DNA of 64,000 nucleotides from Eutreptiella sp. 'Long Island Sound 2002' (lineage: Eukaryota > Euglenozoa > Euglenophyceae > Eutreptiales > Eutreptiaceae). The notes beneath the pieces were generated by a model, which worked only from the letters and a program-made list of their open reading frames with translations, was not told where the DNA came from and searched no databases. How positions within the stretch are numbered: the first letter of the stretch is position 1; the number at the start of each line of letters is the position of its first letter. The stretch covers positions 107,885,367 through 107,949,366 of the forward strand of contig OZ038381.1 of the NCBI GenBank assembly GCA_964036045.1, written 5' to 3'. Shown one piece after another: positions 1 through 10,700 of the stretch. The translations under genes were made by a program, and so were the position numbers.

Positions 1-1145
1 GGATTGAACTCTTGTGTCCACTATTCCAGCATGGGTCCAATGGACAGGAATAAGCAATGTTACGTCCGTATGGGCTCTATAGAGAGCACATCGGGGCGAA
101 CACTACAAGATGCAAGATTTTTAAGCTGCGTTTTTTGGTGTTGTCATAACACCAGGTTACCAAAATGATGGGTCTCCCCCCCCCGGTGTTCGGGTTGTAG
201 CCCTATGCTTCCGTGGGACCTCAACCAAGCACATTCAAGTATTTTACAACTAGAGGGAGGAGAATGGTCACTACTTTGCCTAGTGTACCCCCTGGTTCTT
301 AGATGTATCATCCGGGGGTTTGCCATTGTGGTCTAAAATGGACATTTTGGGTTTGTGGGTCCATTCGTCGGAGCTCGTTGTGCGACGTACCGTGGAGTTA
401 GAACAAAGTTTTGGGTTCGCTTGAAAGCTAAGAACAATTCTTACAATGATAATAGGACTCGTCACAGGCTGTCTCACACCCATTTTTAGCAAAAATGGCG
501 TGTTTGGTGGTCATTTTTAGGTCAAATTAGATTTATGTTTTGCTTACGTTCCCTCGTCAAAACGTGTACGTGTCGGCACGTGGTCCGGTAGGAAGCACAC
601 AGGTTACCAGGCCCTCAACCAAGCACAATGGGGTTATTCGGACCCAGAAGAATGTAAAAGGGCAATTGTTTGCCTATTGAAGTGCCGTTGGCCCTGAGTT
701 ATAAGCGTTGGAGGTTTTGCATTTTTGAGCAAAAGTGGCAATTTGGAGTTCATGTTTCCATTTGTGAGAGGTTGTTCTCCAACATACTGATGTGTTGAAA
801 CAAACGGTTTGGCTCGTTTGAAAAATGGAACCAATCCGTAAAAGGATTCGAGGACAAGTCACAGGCTACGTGGCACAAATTTTCTCTGTAAATCAGCTTT
901 TACTTATCATTTTTAGCTAAAATCAGCATCCCAAATGTGTACCTGTTGGCATGTTGTGAAAGTTCTGATAATTCTGGCGTTTCTAGGCTTGGTGATGAGG
1001 AGCGTAGCGAGCCTTTCCCAAGCCTAGTCACAAACCTAATGGCATAAATGGGGTTATGACTTGTTTTCTTGCCTTTTTTTGTTCCTCGCTCTTGCCCGTA
1101 TAAGATTGGTGAACTATTGTTGTTCGATATGTTATTCTGTTGTTA
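1..1145. other. Non-coding, anciently duplicated AT-rich sequence
   Basis: No open frame here has a recognisable domain. Two stretches, roughly 215-520 and 608-900, look like a strongly diverged direct duplication about 395 bases apart. Both begin with CCTCAACCAAGCACA, both contain a TTTxAGCAAAAxTGG motif, and both share a CACAGGCT stretch near the end. I aligned these only by eye, so the relation is tentative. No promoter or RNA gene is evident. Confidence 0.4.
983..1027. repeat. Short inverted repeat
   Basis: CTAGGCTTGG at 983-992 is the exact reverse complement of CCAAGCCTAG at 1018-1027, with a 25-base spacer. It could form a 10-bp hairpin. Function is unknown; it may mark the end of a repeat. 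Confidence 0.55.
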
Positions 1146-1693
1146 CTTGTTCAAATCCCCCCCGCAGGGGGCTGGCTTCTGTGGGGGTCCGCGTGTGAGG
1201 GGCCCCTGACCCCGCGCCACAAGCAGTGACCAACTACTACGTTACGCCACCCCCCCCCCCCTGGAAGACAGCCCTTCCCCAAACCCTGCCATGCAGCCCC
1301 TTAAAATGATGGCATTGGAATGCTAAGAATGCGACTTTTCCTCTTTTTGGCCGATGATGTTCGTTTTGGTGAGTTAGAACCGTTTTAAGCAGTTTTTCGG
1401 GCAATCTCAAGAAATTTGGGGTTGAATTTGGTATTGGCTCTTGCTGGCGAAGTTGTAGCATGTTGTAGCCCGTTAAATTGACCGGCTCGGGCCGAAACGT
1501 CGGAAAAGCAACCTCAGTGGCCAAATCTGGTGCCGTTTTGGTGATTTAAGGTCAATTTTGAGCGTTTTTTGGCATTTTTTTGCCATATTTTTCGCCATAT
1601 TTGGCATGTATACTTGTTGCCCATCTGGCAAGCCTTTTCCGCCCATGGGGCAGCGATATTTGGCAAGAGGCAGGAGGCAGCACCCGCTAGGCT

Positions 1694-1725
1694 CCGTTTT
1701 TGTGGGGCTTGGCCCACAAAAACGG
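1694..1725. repeat. Perfect 13-bp inverted repeat in tandem copy 1
   Basis: CCGTTTTTGTGGG (1694-1706) and CCCACAAAAACGG (1713-1725) are exact reverse complements with a 6-base loop. The same position in the second tandem copy has a longer version. Confidence 0.8.
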
Positions 1726-2418
1726 GGCGTAGCAGCCGGCGTTGGCGCCGTTGATCCCGTGTTTTCATTGTTTTTCACCTTGTCCGCCTTTGAATGGTCT
1801 TTTTGCCTTTGTATTCCTTGTCCTCCCTGCTCTCATCTGAACACCCGTGCGACCCCACCTCGTGCAACTTTCCCCCACTTGTTCAATCCCCCCCCGCAGG
1901 GGGCTTGCTTCTGTGGGGGTCGGGGTGTTGGGGGCCCTTGACCCCGCGCCAGAAGCAGTGACCAACTACTACGTTACGCCAGCCCCCCCCCCCTGGAAGA
2001 CAGCCCTTCTCGAACCCCTTCCATAGAGCCCCTTAAAATGATCGCAATCAAATTCTAAAAATGCGACTTTTCTCCCTTTTGGCCAATGATGTTCGTTTTG
2101 GTGAATTAGCACCGTTTTAAGTAGTTTTTCGGGCAGTCTCCGGAAATTCGGGTCTGAATTTGGTATTGGCTCTTGCTTGCAAAGGTACACAATGTTGTAG
2201 CCCCTTAGAATGACCGGCTTGGGCCGAAACGTCAGGAAGGTAACCTCATTGGCCAAATCAAGTGCTGTTTTGATGATTTACTGTCAATTTTGTGCATTTT
2301 TGGGCAGTTTTTTGCCATATTTTTCGCCATATTTGGCATGTATACTTGCTGCCCATCTGGCAAGCCTTTTCCGCCCATTGGGCAACCATTTTGGGCAAGA
2401 GGCACGAGGCAGCACATG

Positions 2419-2464
2419 CTAGGCTCCGTTTTTGTGGGGCTTAGCCCGCAAAAACGGAGCCTAG
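2419..2464. repeat. 20-bp inverted repeat in tandem copy 2
   Basis: CTAGGCTCCGTTTTTGTGGG (2419-2438) pairs with CCCGCAAAAACGGAGCCTAG (2445-2464) across a 6-base loop with a single mismatch. The outer bases, TAGGCT and AGCCTA, pair here but not in copy 1, so copy 2 is closer to the intact palindrome. Confidence 0.8.
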
Positions 2465-2628
2465 CGGCCGGCGCTGGCGCCGTTGATCCCGTGTTTTCAT
2501 GGTTTTCTCCTTCTCCGCCTTTGAATGGTCTTTTTGCCTGTGTGTTCCTTGTCCTTCCATTCTCATCTGATCATCCGTGCGACCCCATCTCGTGCAACTT
2601 TCCCCCGCTTGTTCAATCTCCCCCCCTG

Positions 2629-2800
2629 CGTTCTGATGTGTCTGTGTCATTTGCATCTGTGGCTGTCATTTGCCATCGTTCTGATGTGTATGTGTCATTT
2701 TCATTTGTGGCTGTCATTTGCGATCGTTCTGATGTGTATGTGTCATTTCCTTCTGTGGCCGTCATTTGCCTCTGTGCCTGTCATTTGCATCTGTGTCTGT
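2629..2800. repeat. 48-bp minisatellite
   Basis: The phrase TTCTGATGTGT begins at 2631, 2679 and 2727, a period of 48. Internal sub-repeats of TGTCATTTG and TGTGGCTGTCATTT follow, decaying by about 2800. Frames through it on either strand are repeats of the unit and are not supported as genes. Confidence 0.8.
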
Positions 2801-3785
2801 CCCAGTGTCTCCCTCCATCCATGCCCTTTCTCTCTTCTCTCAGGTGCAACGTAAGGTGTGAAGTCAGGTGGTCAGTTTTTGCTTTTTCTTGTGTGTTTTG
2901 TTGTTTTGCCTGCGTTTGGTGGTGGTTTGGGTTCAAGTTTAGTTTCCGGTTAGTGTCCCGAGGCTTGGTGGGTTGGGGACTTTGGGCTTTGGTGCTCGGT
3001 GGGAGTGTCTTCGTTGGTTTCGTTTGAATAGGGAGTTTGGTGTAGAAGGTAAGCGGGTCAGGGATGTGGGTGCTTGCTGGCTTTGTGGGTATGTTGGTGA
3101 CTTGGGCCTGGGGGTTTGGTGGGCTTGGAATTTCAGAAAGAGGCCCTCCTGGGTTGTAACAAATATTCTTGTTGCAAGACACCACTTCAAGGAAAGTTTT
3201 TGGACAAAAAAATGACCGGTGAACGCAACAAAAATCTGTTTTCCAGGGAAAAAGTTTCTTGGAATATTTTGGACCACAAAGTGCTCGATGAAATGTTTTT
3301 TGATCCAAAATGTTTTCAGGCAAATTGGTTTGCAGATTGGCTCATTTGGTTTCGGTTGTGATGGTTTTATTTTTGTTTTTGCCTCCGTGTTACCCGCCCA
3401 TACCCACCTACCCACACATGGTCATGCAAAGGTGCACACAGTTGTAGAAAATTTCATTTTGGACAGAGGGAGTGAGTGATTGCAATGGATTTCCAAGTGG
3501 AAATGAAGTAGTACAAACATGGCAAGGCAACCGAGTATGAGTAGGCACCGGGGATGCAATGCATTGTGAAGTTATTTTTGGTGGCCACGAAGAAGTATTG
3601 CAAACAAGGGAAAAGAAGGAGAGCCCAGAAAAATGTGCTGCATTCATTTTTCAAGCACAATTTAAGGGGACACACATTGGAAGCATGCATAGATGTTGCA
3701 TGGATGGGGTTGAGGGTGTGTCTAGTAGATTCGGGCTGATGGGGGAAGTTTGGGGAAAGTTGGTGATGCTTGGGGTAGCCTAGGA
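2801..3785. other. Unannotated sequence
   Basis: I find no domain, RNA gene or clear repeat. The longest open frame (180 codons, minus strand, 3323-2781) has biased, low-complexity composition and no recognisable motif, so I do not call it. Confidence 0.5.
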
Positions 3786-4290
3786 TATTTTGGGTACTCA
3801 ACCCAACCCACGGTGCCGCGAGGCGCCAGAAGGTACCCCATCCGAACGCAACGAACCCCAAGCCCCCTCCAAGGTGGTTGTTCCAACTTAATTAGGTTTC
3901 GGCCCTCCTCCAAGGTACCCCAACCCAACCCATCATGCCCCAAGGTACCCCAACCCATGTTACCACTAGCCCCTGCAAGATACCCCAATTCCATGCATGG
4001 TACCCCATGCCACCACAAGGTGCCGCAACCGGACCCATGGAATGCCAACCTCCCCAAGGTACCACCATCCAACCCATGGTACCCTCACCCTGCCACATGA
4101 TACCTTGATGTTGCCCGGAGCAACCCGGGTACCCATGGTGCGCTAAGCTACCCCAACCCAATGTGTGGTACCCGAATGTGCCCTTCGCCCCCCCCCCCCC
4201 CCGCCCCTTTCGTTGGTACACAGCCTGAAGGCCACCTATGCCCATGTACCCAAAACTAACCCATGGTAAATTTAGTTTCTACACGGTCCC
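3786..4290. repeat. Degenerate CAAGGTACCCCAACCCAACCCATG-type repeat tract
   Basis: The segment is made of irregular, diverged copies of a short unit containing GGTACCCCAACCCA or GGTACCCCATG, spaced roughly 20-45 bases apart. It includes a run of 15 or more C near 4186-4204. It looks like an old minisatellite. Long minus-strand frames rich in Gly and Trp are products of the repeat. Confidence 0.65.
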
Positions 4291-4309
4291 CCAACCAAAC
4301 CCATGGGAC

Positions 4310-4914
4310 CCAGGCACTCTGAGGAAAATGTTTTATTGTTGAAATACACGATTTTGATGGTGGTTTCGCCCAATTCTGAGCCAATATACCACTTTTAGAC
4401 CCCCCCTGACCCGCCGCGCAAAGATACCAAGGGCTCACTCTCATCCATAGTGCCATCTTGACATGTGCACTCTTCGTTTTTGGGTCCCATAGGTGCTGAG
4501 GTGGCATGGCTTGTGGCGCTGAGGTCACTGCCATGTCACATGGGATATTCCTACTTAGCTAGGCTGACTGGGTATTGAACCCAGGACCTCTCAAAAAGAG
4601 GTGCCCCAGCCCCCTAGGGTGCATACCACTAGGATAGCTAAGAATTCATCAGAAAACATAGATAAAATCATAGGCTCTGCCTTCAGTATATCAGTGCCTC
4701 ATTCACCCTGGAAAAGATGTTTTAGTGCATATAGCTTGGGGATTCAGGGGTCCACACAACATCCTGATTTAGTGTTTGGTTCCATAGGTCAAAATGTGTT
4801 ATCACCCATTTTGGTTAGGCCAATACTCAGATAAAAATGCAAGAGTGCTTAGAGCACCTCTAATTGGAACTGAAGTATACCCTAAAGCATTGGAAAAGCA
4901 CTTTTTCTTACTCC
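4310..4914. repeat. Dispersed repeat, copy 1
   Basis: Two blocks match 36936-37638 in the same orientation. One is the short block GAGGAAAATGTTTTATTG (about 4310-4346), and the other is a near-identical block of about 490 bp (about 4427-4914) ending GCACTTTTTCTTA. Sequence between the blocks differs between copies. The repeat contains a tRNA-like fold on the minus strand. It has no coding capacity and its ends do not show LTR-type TG/CA with target duplications. A SINE or a composite of a SINE and another repeat is the likeliest class. Confidence 0.75.
4554..4642 (-). repeat. tRNA-like (class II) core of the dispersed repeat
   Basis: Read on the minus strand, CTTAGCTA at the 5' end pairs perfectly with TAGCTAAG at the 3' end, as an acceptor stem would. 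A T-arm CTGGG-TTCAATA-CCCAG is perfect and contains a B-box-like GGTTCAATACC. Before it lies CCTCT-TTTTG-AGAGG, which has the form of a long variable arm as in Ser/Leu-type tRNAs. The D-arm/A-box region (CTAGTGGTATGC) is only partly canonical. I infer a Pol III-derived repeat head and not a working tRNA gene, because the second copy (37278-37366) shows the same fold with a damaged T-loop. Confidence 0.6.
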
Positions 4915-5350
4915 CCCCTTGTTCTGTGGTGGCCACCACTGTAGCTTTTTCAGGAAAAAGGGATTTTTTCTTGGCCTTTCCTTTGTTTCCACACCTACTT
5001 TAAAATACATATAGCTTCCCTAACACTGGAAAAGAGCGCTTTACCATGGCCAGCGACTCTTGCTGCAATGTTCATGACAATTTCCAACAGAAAGCTCAGC
5101 GCTCACGGCGCGTGCCGGGGTTCCTGTGGCTTGGTGGGGTTAGCATAGGGCATGCAAAGACCATATGGATATGCATCCCTCCCTCCAAGCTACAGCGTAA
5201 CACAACCCAACGCCAGACGCTCATAGGATGCTCAATCTAAGTCCCATGGAACCTGATGGAGACACCTGTCCTGGTACTGGGGCGAGGGTTCAACGATTAA
5301 ATTAGAATGGCCCCTTGGAGGGGTCTGGTTCTGGTTCAGTCTCCTGCTGC
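4915..5350. other. Flank of element A, no feature seen
   Basis: Short frames only. The sequence next to 5351 is the pre-insertion target of element A, and continues at 16332 on the other side. Confidence 0.5.
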
Positions 5351-5355
5351 TGCTT
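5351..5355. repeat. Target-site duplication TGCTT, left
   Basis: Matches 16327-16331 exactly, directly outside the two LTRs. Confidence 0.92.
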
Positions 5356-5888
5356 TGAAAGTGCTGCCCTGGGTCGTGGAAGGTGCCGGAGGGCTCGGGG
5401 CCGGCAAGACCAGTGGGGCAGGCACGCGAGGAGTCGACCTGAACGCTGCTGTTGGGGGTAGAACCGGATACACGGACACCAACGGAGGCGAGAGCAGCAA
5501 CAACGGAAGCAAGATCCATGTTGATTGTTATCCGGCAGAAAATCCCAGTCTATGAAGAAAATTCATGCGGATTATCCTAAGTACATCTGAGTGTCCATAT
5601 CTGTCTGAAAAGATTTATATAAATCCGATTGTGAAAAATATTTGGCCGATCTGGCCCGCGAGCGCGCGTCAGCGGCTAATGGCGATTCCAGGTAAATGAT
5701 CGGAACGCGGCGGATTTACGGAGAATGGACCGCGGAATCAGATCCGGCACATCAGAAATATATAGGTCTGATCCTGAGACTGAGCTGCGGGGCGGCGATT
5801 CCGCCGAAGCAGAGAAGATGACCAAAATGTAGTCAATCTGGGGCAGATCTGCTAAAATCTGAGCAGATGGGGGTTAGCCGCACTTACA
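5356..5888 (-). repeat. Element A 3' LTR (533 bp)
   Basis: Begins TGTAAGTG and ends CACTTTCA on the minus strand, giving an imperfect terminal inverted repeat. It is nearly identical to 15794-16326. It also carries a copy of the first 54 codons of ORF1, which here run out into host DNA and stop near 5232. Confidence 0.95.
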
Positions 5889-5898
5889 CTCCCCCTCC
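5889..5898 (-). other. Element A polypurine tract
   Basis: GGAGGGGGAG on the minus strand directly precedes the TG of the 3' LTR, as expected for the plus-strand primer. Confidence 0.9.
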
Positions 5899-7735
5899 AA
5901 AAACACACTGGGGTGTGTAGCTACGTCAACGAAGAATGTAGTGCGGGTAAGTCCCAGAAAAAAATAGAAATGTAGCCTCGATGGGGCGAAATCTGCTTGA
6001 TCTGACCTGATTTGGGCTGAATTGGCACTGAATCAGGATGGATGAACCTGAAATGAGACAGAATGAGAAGTGACGAACAGTCCTCCGTGCAGTAAAACAT
6101 TAGGTTAAGGGCTAAAAAGCATGTAAACGTATCGAGAATCGATACCAAACCATGCACTGGTTGAGAATGAGGTAGATTATTGCTGGATTGAGTGGGGGAA
6201 TCAAGAAATGGAGTGACATCTCGGCGCTCTGGCACAGTTTAGCTGTCGCGGGCACGCTACGGTGTCCTCGCCGAACTCTACATCGTGTTACTCCCGCTTT
6301 TCTCGTTCTGAAAAGTGCAGCATGTGCTTCAGATTTGGCGCATCTGGTGGATGATCACTAGATTCAGCAAGATTGAGAGTCAATTTCGGCAGGGATGAAG
6401 GAGATGAAACCATCACAGAGAGGGAAAACAAATACAAATGTAGTCTACAGGTCCTAAGTGCATAGAGAAACATCAGCGTCTACGAAGTTAGGCAAAACCG
6501 TAAACAGATCTTCGAGGAATGAGAGGAGATGACAAGGAAATCAACCTAAATTGTCCTAAAATGAGGAAATTCCCTAAGATGGAGGTGAAATGAAGCGGAA
6601 TGTCTAAAACTGAAACTACTAATACCTTCGTTTAGACTAAAGTTAATATATATTGTCGTTTATTCAGCTCAATTGTGCTTTCCGGCACGTTGGTTCGCGA
6701 GCATCCAACAGATTCCATGAAAATCTGGATCATGTGATGATGCATCATGATGGGACATGCTGGCCCTGGATCCTGGGCATGTAACGCGCCGAAGGTTCGC
6801 TGAAGGCGCTTTACTGACAGTATATAACTGAGAGACACCGAATAGTCCTTTATTTACAGTGGCGACGGTGTCAATCGACTTGGACAAGGCCCATCTTTCG
6901 ATTGAGTCCCACAAGACACTTGGATTCACCATTTTCGACAGTTTCAGGTCGGATTGAGCTCACATTGGCGTGTGCCAAAAATACAACGAAGCTTACGGAC
7001 TTCAGAGGTTGCTGTTAGAAGTCCCTAGAGCTCCTATCTGAAGGTTGTCTGAACAATTGACGTCTGGGTTTCGTGCAACAGTGGCAGAATGATGGACAAA
7101 CCTGAGAAATTCAAGGCAAATTTGAGGATCCTGGATCTGAATCTGGACTTTGGCTTCCGCATCACGGCAAATGAAGGTAAGATCTGAGTTCCTGGCGTCG
7201 CATCTGGTGCAGCCAGTACTACAGGGGGTGCCTGTAGGGGTGAATGTCGCTGGCCAGCGTTTTTACTATGTACATTTGCTTCCATCTGCACGAGTAGCCA
7301 AATTCCAAAGATGCACAGACCAACAGAGACAAGATTACCCCGAATCTGCCTGAATTAAGCCTGAGTTTGGTTTTTTCTGAACACGGCAGCACACTCCGTG
7401 GCTTTCGGCAGCGTATCTACGCCTTGTCTGCCGAACGGAGACCAAAGAAAAGTTGATTGACGTCAAATTATCAAACATTCGCAGTTCTCCACATCATGAT
7501 GTAATCAGGAAAAATGAACAGTGGATTGAGCAGAATGTGGTTTATTCAAGTCGTCAGAACACTCACATTGGAATAAGTGGTCGACGGGGCGAGGCTGGAG
7601 CTTTTGTAGGAGTGGGACATGCAAGGGTTTCGAACCTACACCCTTGAGCCCTAGCGACGAGTGCCATGACGCCCTGGACTAGACGACTGTTACCCAGATT
7701 GTGGCGTCGGCGACTCAAGTCACGACGGATCTCCC
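5899..7735 (-). other. Element A 3' non-coding region
   Basis: About 1.8 kb lies between the end of Pol and the polypurine tract. All frames are short and without recognisable domains. A long 3' non-coding region of this size is unusual for a Ty3-type element. It could hold regulatory or packaging sequence, or a decayed extra gene. Confidence 0.7.
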
Positions 7736-10700
7736 TCAATTCGGCCAAGCACAAATACATGTGACCACCAACCTGTCTGGTCGGGCCCTCGTACGGCTTG
7801 GGCGCTGCAAATCAGCGGCCGAACTTGAAGCTTGGTCCTCGTTTGGCTCCTGGGCTGGCCTGACCGCAGGAGGGGGGATCGACGGATCAGCCCTGGAATG
7901 TGGCTGCTGAGGGCCGTAAAAGGCTGGATCTCGATTCACCACAGGTCTTTTTCCGTCGCTCTCCACCTGTCTGTCTGGTTTCGACAGACAGTCTGTCAGG
8001 AGTACGCCAATTTCGGGGTGCTTCTTGAGGAAGTCGATGAACCCCTTGGTGTACCCATGGACAAAAGAATGGGCTGGTTCCCAGTTGTTGTGACTGGAAT
8101 CAAAGCCCCTCCACTCACATAGAAATTCCCATTCGCCCTTTCCGTCACGTCTTGCTTCTAAAATCCTCTTGAGTTCGTACTTCCCCCCTTCGATGACCCG
8201 ATCGGACAAAAATTTCGAGGTCCAAAAAAGGGGTTTAACCCGATCCTTGGGGGAGGGGATCTCTCTCTTGAGGCGATCGCCCGAAACATCAATTTCCCTG
8301 CTGACATCCACACGAATCCTCCACCTGTTCTCACCTAGACGCGCTGTAACAGCGAATGGCCCCTCCCACAAGGGAAGAAGCTTATCATCTCCGTCCAGGA
8401 TGGTTTCGGATTGTCGAAGCCAAACTCGATCATCGACTTCAAAATTGTGGGGGTTTTTTCGGCTTTGATTCTGGACCCAAAGCCAGTCAGCTTGATGCTT
8501 ATCGATTAATTTCGAGACAGTTTTATCTGCTCGTTGGACGTCGTCCAAAAACAACGAAGCATCTTTACAAGGGCGAGGATTATTCAACGGCATGTTCCAC
8601 CAACACTTCTTTCGTCCAAAGACAATTTCATTTGGAGAAAGGCCATGATACAAAGGCGTGTTGTGGTAACGGCGAAGCAATGCGAAGAGAACTTCAAGCC
8701 AATGGAAATCCTTTTCACTCGCGAGCTCCTTACGAAGCATATTTATAACAGAGCGGCCGGCTCTTTCACCAGGCAGCGCTCGATGCGAGTGGATTTCACA
8801 TCGCAGGTGGTGGATTCCAAGGCGAGCACATAATTCTCTCCACCATTCGGAGGTGTACTCTTTGCCTGAGTCCGTAACCACCTCGGATGGGACGTCCCAA
8901 CCTCCCATCCAGGTCTGCGCGCACCATTTGGCGGCAGCCTTGCCAGTCATCGACTCGATGTTGCAAGGCAACACCTGAATGTAGCCAGAATGACGGCACT
9001 GAATGAGGAGCACACCATTGATCTTTTTATTAGTCCAATGGCACTCTTCGTCATCGAGCTCACCGAGATAGAAGAAATCACTGGTGACTCTGTTAAAGAG
9101 GCGCTCCGGAATAGGATGTGGCCTCAGATGGCCGTGCTTCTTCGCGCTGGGAGGCGTCGAGACAGCACATTGGGCACATCCGGCGGCTACTTTCATGCAA
9201 TGAGTATATAGCCTTGAGCCAAACAACCTATGTTTAATCATCGACCATAATCGACGGCCATGTGCGTGGGGGGACTCCCATTTGTGCCACCAGTTTAACA
9301 CTCGGGGGGCCAGGGCGTCTGGTACGCACAATTTACCTTCCATCCACAGCTTCCCCCCATCCAATGAATATTCAGAAAAAATTCCATCCTTGTGAGCATC
9401 TTTGGATTTGAGATTCTCAAAGACCTCTTTAAACATGGAATCACGAACATAATCGTTCGTCCAGTCACGGATGATGAGGGAATCTTTTGGCAGGGGTGGA
9501 GTTTTGGCCGGATCTCGACGCTTAATGCCCTGAATCAACCGAAATCCACTTACACGTCGGGTGTAGTCAAACCGTTTCACACTCCCTGAGGAGGGATCGG
9601 TGACTTTCTCCACGACTTTCAGTGTTTTGGTGCAGATCTCATGAGCATGCGCCGGATCTGAAAAGGCCGTGATGTCGTGACACGGGCATGCGTGCTGTTT
9701 AACAGAACATTGCATGCATTCACGTCGAATGAGCTTTTTTTCTTCCTGATCCCACTCGATTACGACGTGGCGGTCCTGCTCCGTACCATGGATGTTGGTA
9801 CTTTGCAGCCCCTCTGAAGCGGGGTAAGCCCATCGGCTCAGAGCATCCGCTACCGTGTTGCGTTTTCCAGGCAAATACGACACATGGAGGTCAAACAGAC
9901 TGAGAAATTCGTGCCATCTGGCCCGTCGACCAGCTGGGCTCGCGACAGTATCAATGTGTTCAGTGGCCCAATACTCCAGAGATCGATGATCCGTCAGGAC
10001 CTCGACTCGATTGGTGCCAACCCACGATTGGTACTTTTTTGAAGCACAGATTATGGCGTAGGTTTCTTGCTCACGCGGCGACCATTGCATTTGGCGTGGG
10101 GCTAGCTTCCGAGACCAAAATGCAAGAGGGTAATGATCACCTGTGGCTTCATCAACCTGTTCAAGGACAGCTCCGATCGCGTACCTAGAAGCGTTGGTTC
10201 TTATGTAGAAGGGTCGGTCAAATTTCGGTACATGCAACGTGGCGACTTCACAGAGGGCCGCCTTCAAGTGATGGAAGGCCTCCTCGCACTCGTCAGTCCA
10301 CTTGACACGAACCTTTGAACCTGCCTTGCCCGCATCTCTCCCTACCTTCAATAATTCAGTGAGGGGGGCAGCAAATTTGGCATAATTCGGCACAAAAGTG
10401 TGGTAAAAATTGCAACAACCCAGGAATCCTCTCAATTCCGTGATCGTCTCAGGGCGCTTCCACTTCTGAATAGCGACGAGCTTCCCTGGACTGGGTCGTC
10501 GGGTGCCATTCTCAAGGAGAGAACCACAAAATTCGACTGATTTTAAAAATAGTTTTCCCTTCTTTGGCCCACAAATCAGCTGATTGGCATCAAGAATGTC
10601 CAAAACTTGGTTCAGCTGCTTTTCATGTAGGGCCACCAGCTCAGCTTCGGTCAGTCCCTCCCCCTCTGTCGCGATGATTATGTCATCTATGTACACACTC

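Larger units (their letters stand above)
1146..2608. repeat. Tandem duplication of a ~732-bp unit
   Basis: The unit starting CTTGTTCAA at about 1146 recurs at 1878, and its first bases recur at 2608. That gives two full copies and a remnant, with periods of 732 and 730. The copies share the poly-C/GCAGGGGGCT start, the segment around ACCAACTACTACGTTACGCCA, the TTTTGCCATATTTTTCGCCATATTTGG region and the end. They differ by scattered substitutions, very roughly 10-15% by eye. Frames of 95 codons on the minus strand appear in both copies, but no domain supports coding. The unit resembles a satellite or a fragment of a larger dispersed repeat. Confidence 0.8.

Noticed and set aside
1237-2256. Two similar 95-codon minus-strand ORFs at 1524-1237 and 2256-1969
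   Set aside because: They are the same frame in two tandem repeat copies. Amino-acid identity looks lower than nucleotide identity, which argues against selection on a protein.
4554-4642. A functional tRNA gene
   Set aside because: The D-arm and anticodon arm are not canonical, and a second diverged copy lies in the same repeat context.
8900-9100. Loss of the first integrase catalytic Asp in element A (IQCRHSGY where element D has CVDRHSGY)
   Set aside because: That Asp is not the catalytic one. The catalytic residue is in TSDFFYL upstream (as in AMDVFSM of element D) and is present.
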